Of a DNA stretch of 64,000 bases, positions 33,758 to 47,198 are shown one piece after another; position 1 is the stretch's first letter; every line of letters starts with the position of its first letter. The stretch comes from Zanthoxylum bungeanum (Eukaryota; Streptophyta; Magnoliopsida; Sapindales; Rutaceae). The stretch lies in contig SKCR01015031.1 in NCBI GenBank assembly GCA_019454045.1, positions 40,603 through 104,602 of the forward strand, given 5' to 3'. The translations under genes and the position numbers were made by a program. The notes beneath the pieces are model-generated. The model was given only the letters and a program-made list of their open reading frames with translations, was not told where the DNA came from and made no database searches.

Positions 33758-36110
33758 CCTATAGTCAGTCACTCGAGTGTCTAACACCCGAATTATGTAT
33801 GGTTGCCTCAAACTGCTGAGAAAAGGCTTTCGTCAGCGGATTTTCATGATTATCTGATGTGATTTATACGATCATCACATCGCCACGATATATGATCCGA
33901 ACGAATCAGATAAATATCAAAGTATGTATCTGGATCGTTGATGAGACCATTAATTCTTTAGTATGCACTGTAGCCTAGCTCAGCTGCTAATAGAACTATA
34001 TCTAATCTAATTAGATTTATTATCGATCCAAATGGCTTCTATTGCTGCCTCAGCTGCAGCAATAACCTGTATTTGTTGTTTATTCGGTAACAGTATCTTG
34101 CTTGGAAGATTTCCAGCTCACTGTTCCGTTATTCAAACTGTATAGTACCGTTTGCGACTTATAGTCGTTATTATCGGTTAGGAAACTTGCTACAGTGATT
34201 CCAGTCACTTCAAGTTCTCAATCTCCATAGATTAAGACATCATCCTTAGATCTTTAAGATACTAACAGATGTTCTTAACATCAATCCAGTGACTATCACT
34301 TGGATTAGCCTGTTTGTGAATCCATATGCTCAAAGCGTATGAGACACCAGGTCACGTACATTTTTCAATGTACAATTCTCGGAGAGTTTTCTCGAAAGCC
34401 AAGCTTTCACCGATTGTATTATGGGAATATCATTTCCAAGAAATGACATATTATCATTATTTATAGGACATTATCTGTCAGTGCGCTCCCACTAACCTCC
34501 TTATATACACAAGAATCATTTCGTTTTGAATTAAATCATAAACTATTACGATTACATCAAAACGACAATTCCAAGAACTTAATGCTTGCTTCAATCCAAA
34601 CATGGATCGAATAACCTGCAAACCTCGTTTGCTAGTTTTGGTACGACAAAACCGTCAGGATGTTGTAAACATCCTCCAAAAGGTTTCCTTTTCAGGAAAT
34701 CGATTTTCCCGTTAAGCTGACATATTTCATAAATGAAACATGCAGCATGGGCAAGCATTATCTAAATGGATTTACAGTGGCAACAGGTAAAAGGTTAATT
34801 CGTAATCAACATAATGTTGATAACGATACCTTTCCTCTAAAGCCTAGCTTTATACGTTGGTATGTTTCCATCCATGTATGTCTTCCTTGAAGACTTATAT
34901 AGTACCAATAGGCACAATGCCTTGCGGTACATCAACTAGTGTCCAAACATAGTTGATATACATGGAATCCATTTAGGACTCATGGCACTTTGCCATAATA
35001 GGGAGTTGATACCTTGTATCACTTCCTCATACGTAGTCAGTTGGTATTCCTCAATAAGATTGACATCTTTATGAGGTTAGATCAGAAACACATACCCCAG
35101 GTTGTTTTCAGACTCTCTCCGACCTACGCGGTTCTTGTGTATTCAAAGATTAATGGTATAGTTTCATCCTTGATGAACTATATGTGTTCCATTAAGATTC
35201 GGTGCCTGGAATAGTATTACTTCATTTTTCATCGCGTTTTACTATCTTCCCACTTACCACTGCATATCAGTATTCCTCTTAGGAAAACCGCATGGTGAGC
35301 AACAATTAAATTGTTCTCTGGTGAGTTATATAACTACTATACTTTGGTATCCCTAGGATAACTTACAATTGGCACTTATCCAATTTGGGTTTTAGTTTGG
35401 TATCATCCAAACATATGCCTAGCATACCCAAATCTTCAGGAATGAGAAACCTAGTTTCTTTCCTGTTCATATCTAATATGAAGTCTGTCAAACAAATTTT
35501 ATGAAACCTTATTCTAAATAAGTTTTGCACTGTTTATGTGTATCCGTTGAAGGAAATGGTAGCTCAGAGCGACTCATGATTAACCTTATCATGTCTAATA
35601 AAATTCGGTTACTCATTTCGGACACACCGTCAAAATTGACGTGTTCCGGGAGAAGTCCTCATTGAAAGAATACTATACTCTTTCAAGTATTTGAGAAACT
35701 TATTGCTTAAGTATTTTTATCATGGTCTAACCGTGACGATTTAATACTTTAGCTGATTTGTTTGTCTATTTCTTGTCGAAACTCTAAAAGTTTTCGATTT
35801 GTGTTTCAATAGAAACACATAACCATAACACAATGACACATCCGTAAAGGTCACGAAATATTCATATCCACTTCTAGCCTAGCTAGACATGGGCCCACTT
35901 GCTTCACTATGAACGAGGGCTAACAGATCGGTGGCATTTGCACTTTTATCAAGTAAATAGTGTTTTAGGCACTTTGCCCAATAAATTAGATTCGTAATCT
36001 TTATTTGAATGGAATCAAATATGTCATAGTATCCACTCTTCAAAAGTGTGGATATACGAGTCTTGTTTAATTGTGTCCCAGACAACAATACCACAAATTA
36101 GTTTCTTCTG
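33758..36110 (-). pseudogene. pol: element D pol remains (RNase H, RT, integrase)
   Basis: Minus-strand pieces are homologous to B and G. RNase H traces lie around 34030-34110. RT lies around 34380-35040, where the catalytic motif reads NNDN (34461-34450) before SFLGNDI. Integrase/pre-integrase is at 36094-35879, a 71-residue frame with NKTRISTLLKSGYYD and ATDLLALVHSEASGPMSS. The first integrase aspartate (HSD) is HSE here. The frame ends at the same TAG (35879-35881) after GPMSS as in B and G. Many other stops are present. Confidence 0.8.
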
Positions 36111-36499
36111 ATCAAATCAGTTTGAGCTATTTTTTTGTCATGTTATATGTTTGAGGTTTATTTATATTCAAAATATAAATGCTGTTATTTCACATCTCAA
36201 TGTGTTTATCTCAATATCATCTTTATATAATAAAACACTTTAGTGTTCTAGAATATAAAGGTCAATCCGCAACAGATTAAACACTGATATAAAGATAATG
36301 TTCTAGTCAAACTAGTTACATTATAACAGTTTCCAAATTTAGGTACACACCCGAAAGGTAGTTCCTAAATTAGGTTTCTACGGTTAAAACAGCGACTTTC
36401 GTCCCGTTTCCAATTCGCAAATAAATCTCAATTGAAGTCAGTATCCTGCTCATAGCAGAGTCTGAACATCAGTACATATTTATGTATCACACTAAATAT

Positions 36500-36950
36500 C
36501 TAAAATCTAATTTTAATACTAGTAGTGAACATATTTATGACAATCATATTTGAAGTCAAAGCCTTGCCCGTTCTTCAATTCCTTCATGTCTGCATTGTCC
36601 AAACGGCAGTCACGCTTCCGCGATCCCGTTTGCCACAATTTAGGCAGACATTTTGGGATATGTCCTTTATCTTCCCAAAAGATTATAATGATTTTGCCTT
36701 TGCCCTTTTCAACACTCCAGAAGCCTTTGGCCAAGTCTTGGCTTCTAGAATATCGAAGTAAGGTGCGTCTTGCACTACTTGCCTTATTGCAAACTTTGAC
36801 TTTATCTCTTTGAGAATAGTCATTAACTCTCCAAGAGTTATTATTGCAATTTTAGTACTTCTAAAATCTAAATATAGATTTATGAAGATCCTTCAATTTC
36901 AATATCATACTTTAAGGATCTAACCCTTAGTTTTGACAAAGAAATTAAGG
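36500..36950 (-). pseudogene. gag: element D gag C-terminal remains
   Basis: The minus-strand frame 36734-36519 contains a broken zinc knuckle (CLPKLWQTGSRKRDCR, where the intact relatives have CLxCGKxGHWKRDC), then MKELK and FKYDCHKYVHY. The second cysteine and the histidine are lost. Confidence 0.75.
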
Positions 36951-38360
36951 AGTCTACTACGACAAGCTAAATGGATTAAACACTAAAGTTATCATTACAT
37001 AAATCTTCCAATGATTATGCTCGACTATTTGCTTAACTCCGGGCTTAGGCCTAATATGTTATTTTATTAAATAAAGTAACTTATAATTTTCCAGTACCAT
37101 CCTGAAATTTTATTCCCAATTTGAAAATTAAACCATTTAAATACATTTTCCCTAGGATTATGTTTTAAATGTCAATCTTTCAATTTGTCTTGATTCCAAT
37201 AGTCCAACTATTTAATCAACGATTTAGGTATTATTTACTATATTGATTATTATAGTCCAACTATGTAATCAACTATAATTTAATTGTTTGAATACAGTCC
37301 GACTGTTTTATTTAAAACAACAATTTAAATATTAGTCCAACTAACATTTATTTATTTGACGAATGATGTTTTTTTGAGCGCGTATGGCAAGTATTAAACG
37401 AATATTGCAATTCAATTCTTGCCTCCCACTATTTTTTGGCGAGCCTCTAACCCTCTGTCGAGTACTCGGAAAACCGTGTTTCCTAGTGGGCTATGATCCC
37501 GTTAAATATCACACAATCTTGACTTTGGCCAACAAATTGTATGATAATTAACTAGGTAGATCTCTAAGAACAATTGGATCCAATCCAATTCCTAGATCCA
37601 GTAGGGGGACATCCAAGTCCGAAACATATATCTTATATATGCCAATATATCCAATGTATTGCCTAACCTTTTTCCTCTGAATCAACTAAGCCTTGGCTTT
37701 GGCACAACAAACTGAGTGATCCCAGTTAAGCGGAACCCATTGACCATTGAAAGCTTCGTAATCAATGTCGATGGAACAAGAAGTGGTCTTGACTTTGGCC
37801 AACAAACACAACTTGGACAAGACACTGATATGGAACAAAGCTCTCGTGATTCAAACACACATCCTCGACGGACAAAGGCATTGACTTTGGCCAACAACCC
37901 AATGCCAGTCTCGGATCTTGAGTAAGAATCACTCAATGGAAGGAAAAATGCTTAATATTTTGTGAGGGTTTTTCACGTGCAAATTGGCAACCAATTTATT
38001 ATCTTTGTTAAGGTCTCATCATCATACACCCTTAAATATGCATTCTAAATACATAATAAAACGCGTATATTAAAATAATAATGATATGCGGATAGATACT
38101 ATACACATTGATCCTAGATCAAATCTCTCCCTTTCATCTCTCCCGCTAGCACAAGTATTTGCTTCTACCCGTTACACTACACTTCTAAAGAAACCTCATT
38201 CACATTGAGGGGAATAGGTGATAAGAGAATACAAAGAATAAGGAGGTAATAAGGCTGGACACGCAGGTCCAATTAATAAATTCAAAATTTATTACCAACA
38301 ATTTCTAAAATTGCCCCACCCATCTAATATCCATCTGATATACATTATTCATGCATCGCA
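36951..38360 (-). other. leader and gag N-terminal region of element D
   Basis: Non-coding counterpart of B 14590-15550 joined to 21541-22060, which shows directly where K entered B. It carries three complements of the repeated TTGGCCAAAGTCAAG motif (37518-37535, 37788-37805, 37880-37897). Short frames around 37682-37936 on both strands have no domain. Confidence 0.6.
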
Positions 38361-40308
38361 TGTTAGACATTATGTCCCATAGCGTCACTGTTTGTAAATG
38401 ATATTGTATTATGTACAAAATTAACTATGTGATAATGAAATTGCCTTTTGCCGTTTTGTAATATTATTTACTTTGATATATAAATGGCGAAAGTCCATAT
38501 GATTAATACCGGATTGAGATGATATGAGACAGTATCAATCCATAAAGGTTTAATCATTAAATATCTCTAGTCGGAGTATTATCGAGATCGGACATCGATA
38601 ATGCGGAATAGACTAGTATTGCGCTTGTGCACGTTGTGAGGGCACAACGGCATAGTTCTCATATATTTAAGTATTGGATACTTATGCAAGTGTGATAGGA
38701 GGTGTTGTTTTTACCGATGGTACGGAAAACAGCTTCGCTCTGGATAGACCCCGCGGAATCCCATTGGTAGTATGTCTGCGTGTCTATGGGAGGCCGCATC
38801 AGGGTAGGTGTATATGGTCTTAACCTGAGACTTACATCACTAGTACTTGCGACAATCAGTAAACTTGGTTTTGGTGGTTGGGGACCTTAACCGGTTCTGT
38901 GTACACCTCTTCTGGGTTTATCGAGAATCGTAGTGTACTGGATGTGATGCGAGATGGAAGTATCACTTCAGACATATGGAGGTGATGATCACGCAGGACA
39001 CAGAACTAGTACTCTATAAAAGGTTGCAACCGTCGGGACAATATGACCAGGTCAGGATTGTCCGATTTAAAGAGACTAGTTGCTTGATGTCCGATATATG
39101 TTTCGTACGGGGCAGACACATTTCCAGCCCCAGGCCTTACATGTGATCATCCGATACTGGTTCGATGTACGCAATACTACGGTATACTACGCTTGATATA
39201 GATCTTATATTCCTATAAGAATATTTCTGGAGAATTGGGTAGGCGTGGCGCTTTGCTAGAAGCCAACCTTGTCTTGTGAATCGGTAAAAAACGTAGTACG
39301 AGGTACGTACGTGTTCGGATTATCCGACGACCGTATTTACTGCCAACATATCCGGAGATCTCTTGGGTCGTTTCCCGAAGATTCACCAATGACGTATGAT
39401 TCAAACTCGATTAATCTTGGATTAATTACGGAGAGACTTTATCTTGGATAAAGTACTATATATAGAGAGAGAACGATTAATTTGGAATTAATCGTAAAAT
39501 TATTATATTCGATATAATAATCGAAATTCGATTTCGACGCGAAATTAAAATTAGATTTTAATTCGGGCAAACGAGTTAATTTAGAATTAATTCGTTAGCG
39601 ACGTAAATAATAATTTCGCTAGGCGCAATTATTTATTTAATTCGATTTAATTAACGTCGCGACGTAAGTTCGGTATTTCGGAAATATCGAACCCGAACGC
39701 GTGAGTGCACGTGGCCCACTTCATTTGGAAACGTGTGGGGCCCACATGACACATGTCATATTATGCATTATTTAACTCTAATGCATTGCATGGAGATAGT
39801 GTACAATGCACTCAATGGTTTTGCATGGAAATTGAGTGTTTGACACTCTAAGCCATTGCATGATTTGTGTCATAAGTTTATTATTAATTTAATAAATATT
39901 ATGGCATAAATATAAATTGATTTTTTGTAACAAAAATCATTCAACTCTTCTCTCTCTCATATTTCCGAAACTACATGCAGTTTTGGGCTCTCCATTTCTT
40001 CAATTTTTGTGGCAAGATTTGAAGAAGTTGTGCATTCAAAATCACAACAAAGGCTAGCACCTTCAAGGGATCATACATAGGTGATATGGGAAACTAATCC
40101 TTGAGCTTGGAAGGATCAAACTCGACTTGGAGTCCCTCTTTTCTTCTTGGCCGAGAGCTTCACTGCACAAGGGAGGAATTCACATCATCTTAGCATCCAT
40201 TTTCAAGTATTGTGAGTATGATTCCGCCATACTTCAATTAATTCATTCATGTATTTATATATTTTGCTTGTTCTTGTTGATCTTGGGGCTTGGTAATTAT
40301 TTCCAACA
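38361..40308 (+). repeat. 5' LTR of copia element G
   Basis: It starts TGTTAGACATTATGTCCC and ends TTTCCAACA before the PBS. The inverted-repeat chain lies at about 39405-39692. Arms here differ from B but still pair: CTTTATC around TTG (39437-39453), ATTATTATAT around TCG (39499-39521), and GTTCGGTATTT around CGG with 10 of 11 positions paired (39668-39692). Confidence 0.85.
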
Positions 40309-40309
40309 A

Positions 40310-40320
40310 TGGTATCATTG
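40310..40320 (+). other. primer-binding site of element G
   Basis: TGGTATCATTG, one base inside the LTR end, is the initiator-methionine tRNA PBS (TGGTATCAGAG) with two differences. Confidence 0.8.
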
Positions 40321-41440
40321 AGCTTAAAGAGCATGCAAATATATTAGGATGTTATTTGGGGAAAATTGTATGAAGCATGATTTGATGAGTTTGCTTGATT
40401 AAATATGCTTAGATGTATGTTATTTAGATTATACATCATCAATTTCATGGAAAATAAATTTGATTAATTTTTCCAACCCAAATGAGGCTTGGCCGAATAC
40501 ATGCAAGCATATGGACTAGATGATTTTTTAATTTTAAGACATTAGATGACTTGAAATAATATGGAATGATGATTTGTAACTCGATTGGATTGAAAACGAA
40601 ATCGGAACCATTTTAATCACCTTGGCCGAATGCTTGATGGAGGATTAGGGACTTGATTTTTTGATTAAATAATGTTGGACATATATTTAAGATAAAAATA
40701 TGATTAATGGATTAATTTGATATTTTGGGAATATTGATTTAAAGGATTAATCATGATAATACACTTTAATTAATTAAGTTATAAAATTTGGAATTTTAAA
40801 ATTTGGTTAGTTGGGCTTAATTTTGAATTGGGCCTAAAACTATTATATTTGGACATAATGGGCTTGGTTGGCCAAGTAGATTTGGACCATTTGGATTGGA
40901 TCCAAAATGGGCCTAAATCACACCATTTAAGCCCAAATATAATAAATGGGCTTTTATGTTTAATTGGGCCTTATGGGCTTGATATTGATTTTATGGCATA
41001 TGAGGGTGATTCCTTATTGGGCTTGGTAATTGGGTTTGACCCATACATTGACAAAACCCAAGCCTAAAGAAATCAATTGAAAGCCCATCGGACTTTAATT
41101 AAACGGACATTAGATGTTAGTTGGGCTTTGAGACCCGATTGTATTAGATTTGGAATCTAAGTTATAAAAGCACAATAAAAGTGCAAATATTTAATTTAGA
41201 ATTAAATAATAGGATTAGTATTGAATACGACTTAAATTGGATTTAACGAGTAGTTCGATATAATTCGTGAATTCATACTATAAGTATTTATTCTCAAATT
41301 GAGTTGGACTCGCGCAAATGCAAACAATTTTTTGAACATTGTATTGTCACCTAATTAAAGACTAATTAATTGGATTTGATTGGTTGTATAACATGCCTTG
41401 AATGAATGAATATGGATGTGATGTATGAATAGTGTATATC
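40321..41440 (+). other. untranslated leader of element G
   Basis: Homologous to B 13521-14640, and without a credible coding frame. Palindromes seen in the B leader recur with the centre base changed: TTAGATT around TGG (TAG in B), and TTTAATT around TAG (TGG in B). Confidence 0.6.
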
Positions 41441-42269
41441 GGATGGATATTAGAAGGGAAGGGTAAGATCCTTATAGTATGATAATGAAATTGAAGGATC
41501 TTCATAGATCTATCCTTAGATCTTAGAAGTACAAATTGCAATAGAAAACTCTTGGAGAGTTAATGGCTATACTCAAGGAGACAAAGCCAGAGTTTGCAAT
41601 TGGGCAAGAAGCGCAATGCACATCTTACTTCAACATTCTAGAAGACCAAGGCTAGGCCGAAGGCTTATGGGTGTGGAAAAGGGCAAAGGCAAAGTCATTA
41701 TAATCTTCTGGGAAGACAAATGACATATCCCGAAATGTCTGCCTACACTGTGGCAAACGGGGTCACTGGAAGCGTGACTGCCGTATGGACAAGGCAGACA
41801 TGAAGGAATTGAAGACGGTGCAAGGCTCCGACTTCAAATATGTTTGTCATAAACATGTTCACTGCTAGTATTAAAATTGGATTTTAGATACTAAGTGTGG
41901 TACATAAATATGTACTGATGTGCAGAATCTGCTGATAAGCAGGATACTGACTTCAGTTGACATTGATCTGCGAATTGGAAACGGGACGAGAGTCGCTGTT
42001 TTAACCGTAGATACCTAAGTTTAGGAACTACCCTTCGGGTGTGTACTTAAATTAGGAAACTGTTACAATGTAACTAGTTTGACTAGAAACATTATCTCTA
42101 TATCAGAGTATAATCCGTTGCGGATATACCTTTATATTCTAGAACACTAAAGTGTTTCATTTTATAATGATGATATTGAGATAAACACATTATATGTGAA
42201 TAACAATATTTATATTTTGAATATAATTGAATCTAAAACGTATAACATGACAAACAAATATCTCGAACT
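41441..42269 (+). pseudogene. gag: element G gag C-terminus and protease remains
   Basis: Translation gives TLGELMAILKETKPEFAIGQ (about 41550), then a perfect CCHC knuckle CLHCGKRGHWKRDC at 41740-41781, then MKELK and FKYVCHKHVHC before a stop. A protease-like ILDTKCGT remnant follows near 41880. Upstream gag is deleted relative to B. Confidence 0.8.
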
Positions 42270-43563
42270 GAATTAATCAGTTGAGACTTATATGTGGCAT
42301 TTTTGTCTGGGACACAATTAAACAAGACTCGTATATCCACAGTTTCGAAGAGTGGATACTATGACAGATTTGATTCTATTCAAATAATGTCTACGAATCT
42401 AGTTTATTGGGCAAAGTGCCTAAAACACCTTTTACTTGGTAAAAGTGTAACTGCCACCGATCTGTTAGCCCTCGTTCATAGTGACGTAAGTGGGCCCATG
42501 TCTAGCTAGGCTAGAGCTGGATATGAATTTTCATGACCTTTACGGATGTGGCATCGCGTTATGGTTATGTGTTTCTTTTGGAAACACGGATCAGAAACTT
42601 TTGATGAATTCGAAGAGTTTCGACACGAAGTAGACAGACAGACCGACTAAAGTATTAAAACCATCACGGTTAGACCATGATAGAAAATACTTAAGCAATA
42701 AGTTTCTCAAATACTTGAAAGAGTATAGTATTCTTTCAATGAAGAATCCTCCCGGGAACACGTCAATCTGACGGTGTGTCCGAACTGAGAAACCGAACCT
42801 TATTGGACATAGTAAGGTTAATCATGAGTCGCTCTGAGCTACTATTTCCTTCAATGGATACGCATTAACAGTGCAAAACTTATTTTGAATAAGGTTCCAT
42901 AAAAATCTGTTTGACAGACTTTATATTAGATATAAATAGGAAAGAAACTGGGTTTTATCATTCCTGTAGATTTGGGAATGCTAGGCATGTGTTTGGATGA
43001 TACCAAACTAGAACCCAAATTGGATAAGTGCCTCAGTTGTGGGTTATCCTAGGGAAACCAAAGTATAGTACTTATACAACTCACTAGAGAACAATGTAAT
43101 TGTTGCTCGCCATGCAGTTTTCCTAAGAGGAATACCTATATGCAGTGGTAAGTGGGAGGAAAGTAAAACTCGATGAAAATCGGAGTAATACTATTCCAGG
43201 CACCGATTCCTTAATGGAACACAAATAGTTCATCGGGGATGAAACTATACCATAATCTTCGAATACACATGAACCGCGTAGGTTGGAGAGAGTCAGAAAA
43301 CAACCTGGGGTATAGGTTTATGATCTCACCTCATAAATATGTCAATCTTATTGAGGAATACGAACTGACTATGTATGAGGAAATGATACAAGGTATCGAC
43401 TCCCTATTATGGCAAAGTGACATGATGTCCGAAATGGATTCCATGTAAACCAACCAAGTTTGGACACTGGTTGATGTATCGGAAGGCATTGTGCCTATTG
43501 GTACTATATGAGTCTTCAAGGAAGACATACATGGAAGGCAACATATCAACGTACTAAGCTGGG
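42270..43563 (+). pseudogene. pol: element G integrase and RT start
   Basis: The frame 42294-42509 contains the pre-integrase NKTRISTVSKSGYYDRFD and integrase TATDLLALVHSDVSGPMSS, ending at the same TAG (42507-42509) as B and D. Beyond it, degraded integrase sequence continues. The RT entry is in 43239-43448 (EYELTMYEEMIQGIDSLLWQ). The sequence is cut by gypsy H at 43563. Confidence 0.85.
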
Positions 43564-45421
43564 TGACCGGCGTAAACACACACGTATAACGCAGCGCACG
43601 TATCGTTCAAGTAGTATAAAAATATCGATCCCACGAGGACTTAATTCCTACTGTTGTTATTAATTGTTGATACTATTTATTTACAAATATCTAATTAGGG
43701 AGAAGGGAATTGATTGCTTGAAATGATTTGATTTGTAGATTTACTAAATAAATAAAAAGACAAAAGATAAAAGAAAATACTAAGGAAAATAAAAAGACTT
43801 AAAGATCTAGGGTTGTGAATCTTTCTAATATCAATTAAAAGATGAAGTAGTTAAATCATAGTTGGGTAAATTATTGAATTATTAATCTGGAACACTAAAT
43901 TATGTAAAAGCCTCTTCCGAATGATCATTTACAAATACCTAGTATAATCCAATTGAACCATATGTCTATGTCAATTAAATTACCTAGATTCATTAAGATT
44001 GAGTTCCAATTATGACTACCCCCGCCCAACAGGTATATTCCTATCCTGTAAGGAAATCTATTAAAGGTTTATCTATCCTTAAAGAAGATCGTGGGTTGTT
44101 GAGACTAAGGTCTTAACTTAAAATCCCTATGTCTAGTTCATTTTAAGTTTATCTAAATCAATTTTATTAATGGCCAATTAATAAAAAGGCATTAAGATTA
44201 TGACTCAATAAATAACTCTTTTAAATTACTCAAACTATAATCTAACCCTTTTAAAACCGGTTATATTAGATTTTATCACAACCCTAGATATTTAATTTAG
44301 TTACTATACATAATTAAAACTGATATAAACTTAAAAGACAGAAAATGAAATTGCAGAAAGTAATTAAAATAAATAAATGAAATGCTAAGGTAAAAGGAAA
44401 TAACTTCTACTATATACTATTTAGATATCTCCCATAAAATATAATATATTAACTTGTGATATTTTAAAAACCAACCGTCCAGAATGGCGGTATCCTGATT
44501 AAGTCAAATTCAAATATACCAGCCATAAGGCGGAACAGAAATATAAATTTAAACCAACCGACCTAGAATGACGGTATCCTCATTAAGTCAGGTTTAACCA
44601 GTTAAAATTGAATAACAACCGACCTAGAATGACAGTATCTTTTTATTAATTCAGATTTTAAATAGTTTATATATCATATTTTAAGGGAGATTAATCTAAA
44701 TAGCAAAAGTAAAAGAATTACCTTATTACCTCAGCATAGAGACGTTACCCCCTCATGGATGGTTAGAATTACTACTACAAAACGAAATAAAACTGAATAA
44801 AAGAAGAAAATATGAAGAACTCTCAATTTATTTATAAGGATTTCAGAGGAAGAGGTACATTTGAAACTAAAAATTCGAAATCTATTTATAGGCAAAAAAA
44901 TCTAATTTTTTATTATTATTTTTCTGATTTTTATTATTTTATTATTTTTCTGATTTTTGATTTTATTTTTTTATTATTATTTTTTTTGGATCGCTGAATT
45001 TTCGACACGTGGCATGGTGTGCTAAAAATGACGGCTCGTTGAATCTTTGACACGTGGCATGGTGGTTAAATTACTAAAATACCCTCGGTGTCGGGATGCC
45101 CAAAATTACCAAAATACCCTTTTCACCAAATTTCACAATTTTGCTCCAAATCACCTCCAGAATATCTTGAAACTTTATTTCGGTGTCGGGATGTCCAAAA
45201 TTACCAAAATTTGTGTCGGGACGTCCAAAATTACCAAAATACCCTTTTTGCCAAATTTCACCAAATTTCACAGTTTTGCTTCAAATCACCTCCAGAATGT
45301 CCTGAAACTTTATTTATCTACAAAATAACACAAAACACATCAAAATATTCACAAAACTCAAGAAATTATACAAAACATTAAGTTAAATGAGTGGGAAATA
45401 GTGATACATTTATCACTCATC
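43564..45421 (-). repeat. 3' LTR of element H
   Basis: On the plus strand it runs TGACCGGCGTAAACAC to TTATCACTCAT. It contains three copies of an AGAATG(A/G)CGGTATC unit (44475-44640), two ABRE-like ACACGTGGC boxes (CACGTG at 45006-45011 and 45051-45056), and a roughly 100-bp duplication with GTGTCGGGATG (45078-45315). The complement CTCACCCCCAAACC just outside is the polypurine tract. Confidence 0.9.
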
Positions 45422-47198
45422 TCACCCCCAAACCTAACATTTTGCTAGTACTCGAGCAAAATACAAAATAAAATAACATAATAAAATTTAACTAAGCCAC
45501 TTTCGTAGGGATCACGATTGCATTTAGCATATACAACAAGCCTTTAAACCCCTAGGTGTCCCTAGTGGATGAGTTGTAGTCTCGTGAAGGTTTACAGCAA
45601 TGATACCCACAAACATTTTATAAAAGTAAAAAGGAAGTGAAACTAATGCATACAAAAGCAAAAAGACAAGAGAAAAGAGAATAAAGAAGTCAGTGACTCA
45701 TTAGATGAAACTTCTACTCCAAGTTTAGTAGTTGTTTTGTTTCATTCTAAATTACTAAATAAGTAAATTCTCGCGATATTTTTACCATTCTTCATATACA
45801 CAGCCAACAAAATATTAAACAACTCATTTTTGCCCACAACGGTCATAAGTGCAGTTGATAAGAGAGTAATATTTTTGTCCTAAAGTTTTATCAGATTTCA
45901 CATCTTTTGTAGTAATGGAATAAATTTTCTGATTTTTCTGATTTTTTTCTTTGATTTTTCATTTTTCAATTATTTATTTATATACAATATCTTCCATCTA
46001 TGTAGCGAGCTTTAGGTCGGTGACTCCCAAACCAATTGGCTTTAGGGCATCAGGTGTTAAGACACCCCGGACGGACTTAATTACTCAGACTTCAGATATA
46101 TATACATATATATAAATTTTCTATAATCTTTTTTATCCATGTAGCGAGTGTTGGGTCAGTGACTCCCAAATCAGTTGGTTTTAGGGCACTAGGTATTAAA
46201 ATACCCTTACAGACTTAATAACTCGGATCTCATACTTTTTTTTTATTATTCCATTACTTTTTTTGAGATGCTTCTCCAATTAAACTATAGCACCGAATAT
46301 TACAATCTTTTCAATTTTATCCTATGTCCGTATGTTACCATGTATGTTGATAATATCTACCAACTAAGTATATGAAGATCCATTTTAGTCAGTTTAATGG
46401 AGAATTTACAGATTTAATAATTCAAAAGTGAAAAAAAAACAAAAATTACCTTGTTTTGAATTAGGTTTGAAATACGTCTCAGGAGTGGAAATTCCTTACA
46501 CAGCTATTTCTTACCAATTTCATCTTTTTAGTCAACATAACAACCACATATTTCTACTAGTCATAAAACTATAATTTACATGTTTTTTTTTTAAAAAGGC
46601 TCTCGCTGACAAAGGATTGTTCACAACTAGGACTCCCCACTCAAGGGTTCAAGCGACCAAGTGAACGCACCTTTTTTATACCTTATGGTACGTGCCAACG
46701 AATTTATGGTGTGTGACTAACTGTCGAATGGACTTCTCGTTGTAGATTCCCCAGAGGGAGGGTGGAGCGAGGCTCACTTAAATACCCAAGCCCCTTAGGC
46801 TCTTATCGCTTGTTGTCAGGAATAAACAACGAGTCCTCCAAACTAGTCTGTCACAACACGTTACAAGTGAATGATTATCTAGGTGCCTCCACAGCTTTTC
46901 CTTATAAAAAGGTAGTGAGTGAAGGAAGACACCAAACCATCACCTAGCTTTAACTATGCCATTTGTTTTTATTAATTTTTTAATTTTTTTGTATTTTTCA
47001 AAAAATTTGGACTAAAATAAAACACAATACAAACAAGTACTATTAACTATTCCTCACCCCCAAACCTAAATGAGACATTGTCCCCAATGTCTTAAACAGT
47101 AGAAGAAGAGTTTAGAAGATAATACCTGGTTAAATGGGTTGCCTCCCAGCTAGCGCTAAATTTTTCGTCTTCAGCCAGACGTGACTGAAATCTATCTG
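45422..47198 (-). other. 3' untranslated region of element H
   Basis: Non-coding. Directly after the ORF stop, the minus strand reads GGGAGGCAACCCA and then TTGGGGACAATGTCTC followed by GGTTTGGGGGTGAGG, conserved after pol in Tat/Athila elements. The paired repeat also seen at 8335-8531 is at 46011-46215. The rest (46440-46960) has no recognised feature. Confidence 0.6.

Larger units (their letters stand above)
31705..38360 (-). mobile_element. copia element D, 5' LTR missing
   Basis: It is the same family as B and G. On the minus strand it has a leader (38360-37000), gag and pol remains, a polypurine tract (33757-33745, AAGTGGGAGAT) and a 3' LTR (33744-31705). It is inserted in E integrase/gag sequence. 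Its leader stops abruptly at 38360, where the G 5' LTR begins. By comparison with B, about 1.1 kb of leader, the PBS and the 5' LTR are missing, and they are not found on the far side of G. Confidence 0.8.

Noticed and set aside
45047..45381. Frames encoding KITKI and FHQISQFC repeats, seen again at 50035-50370
   Set aside because: They lie in both H LTRs over a duplicated non-coding block and carry indels between the two copies.
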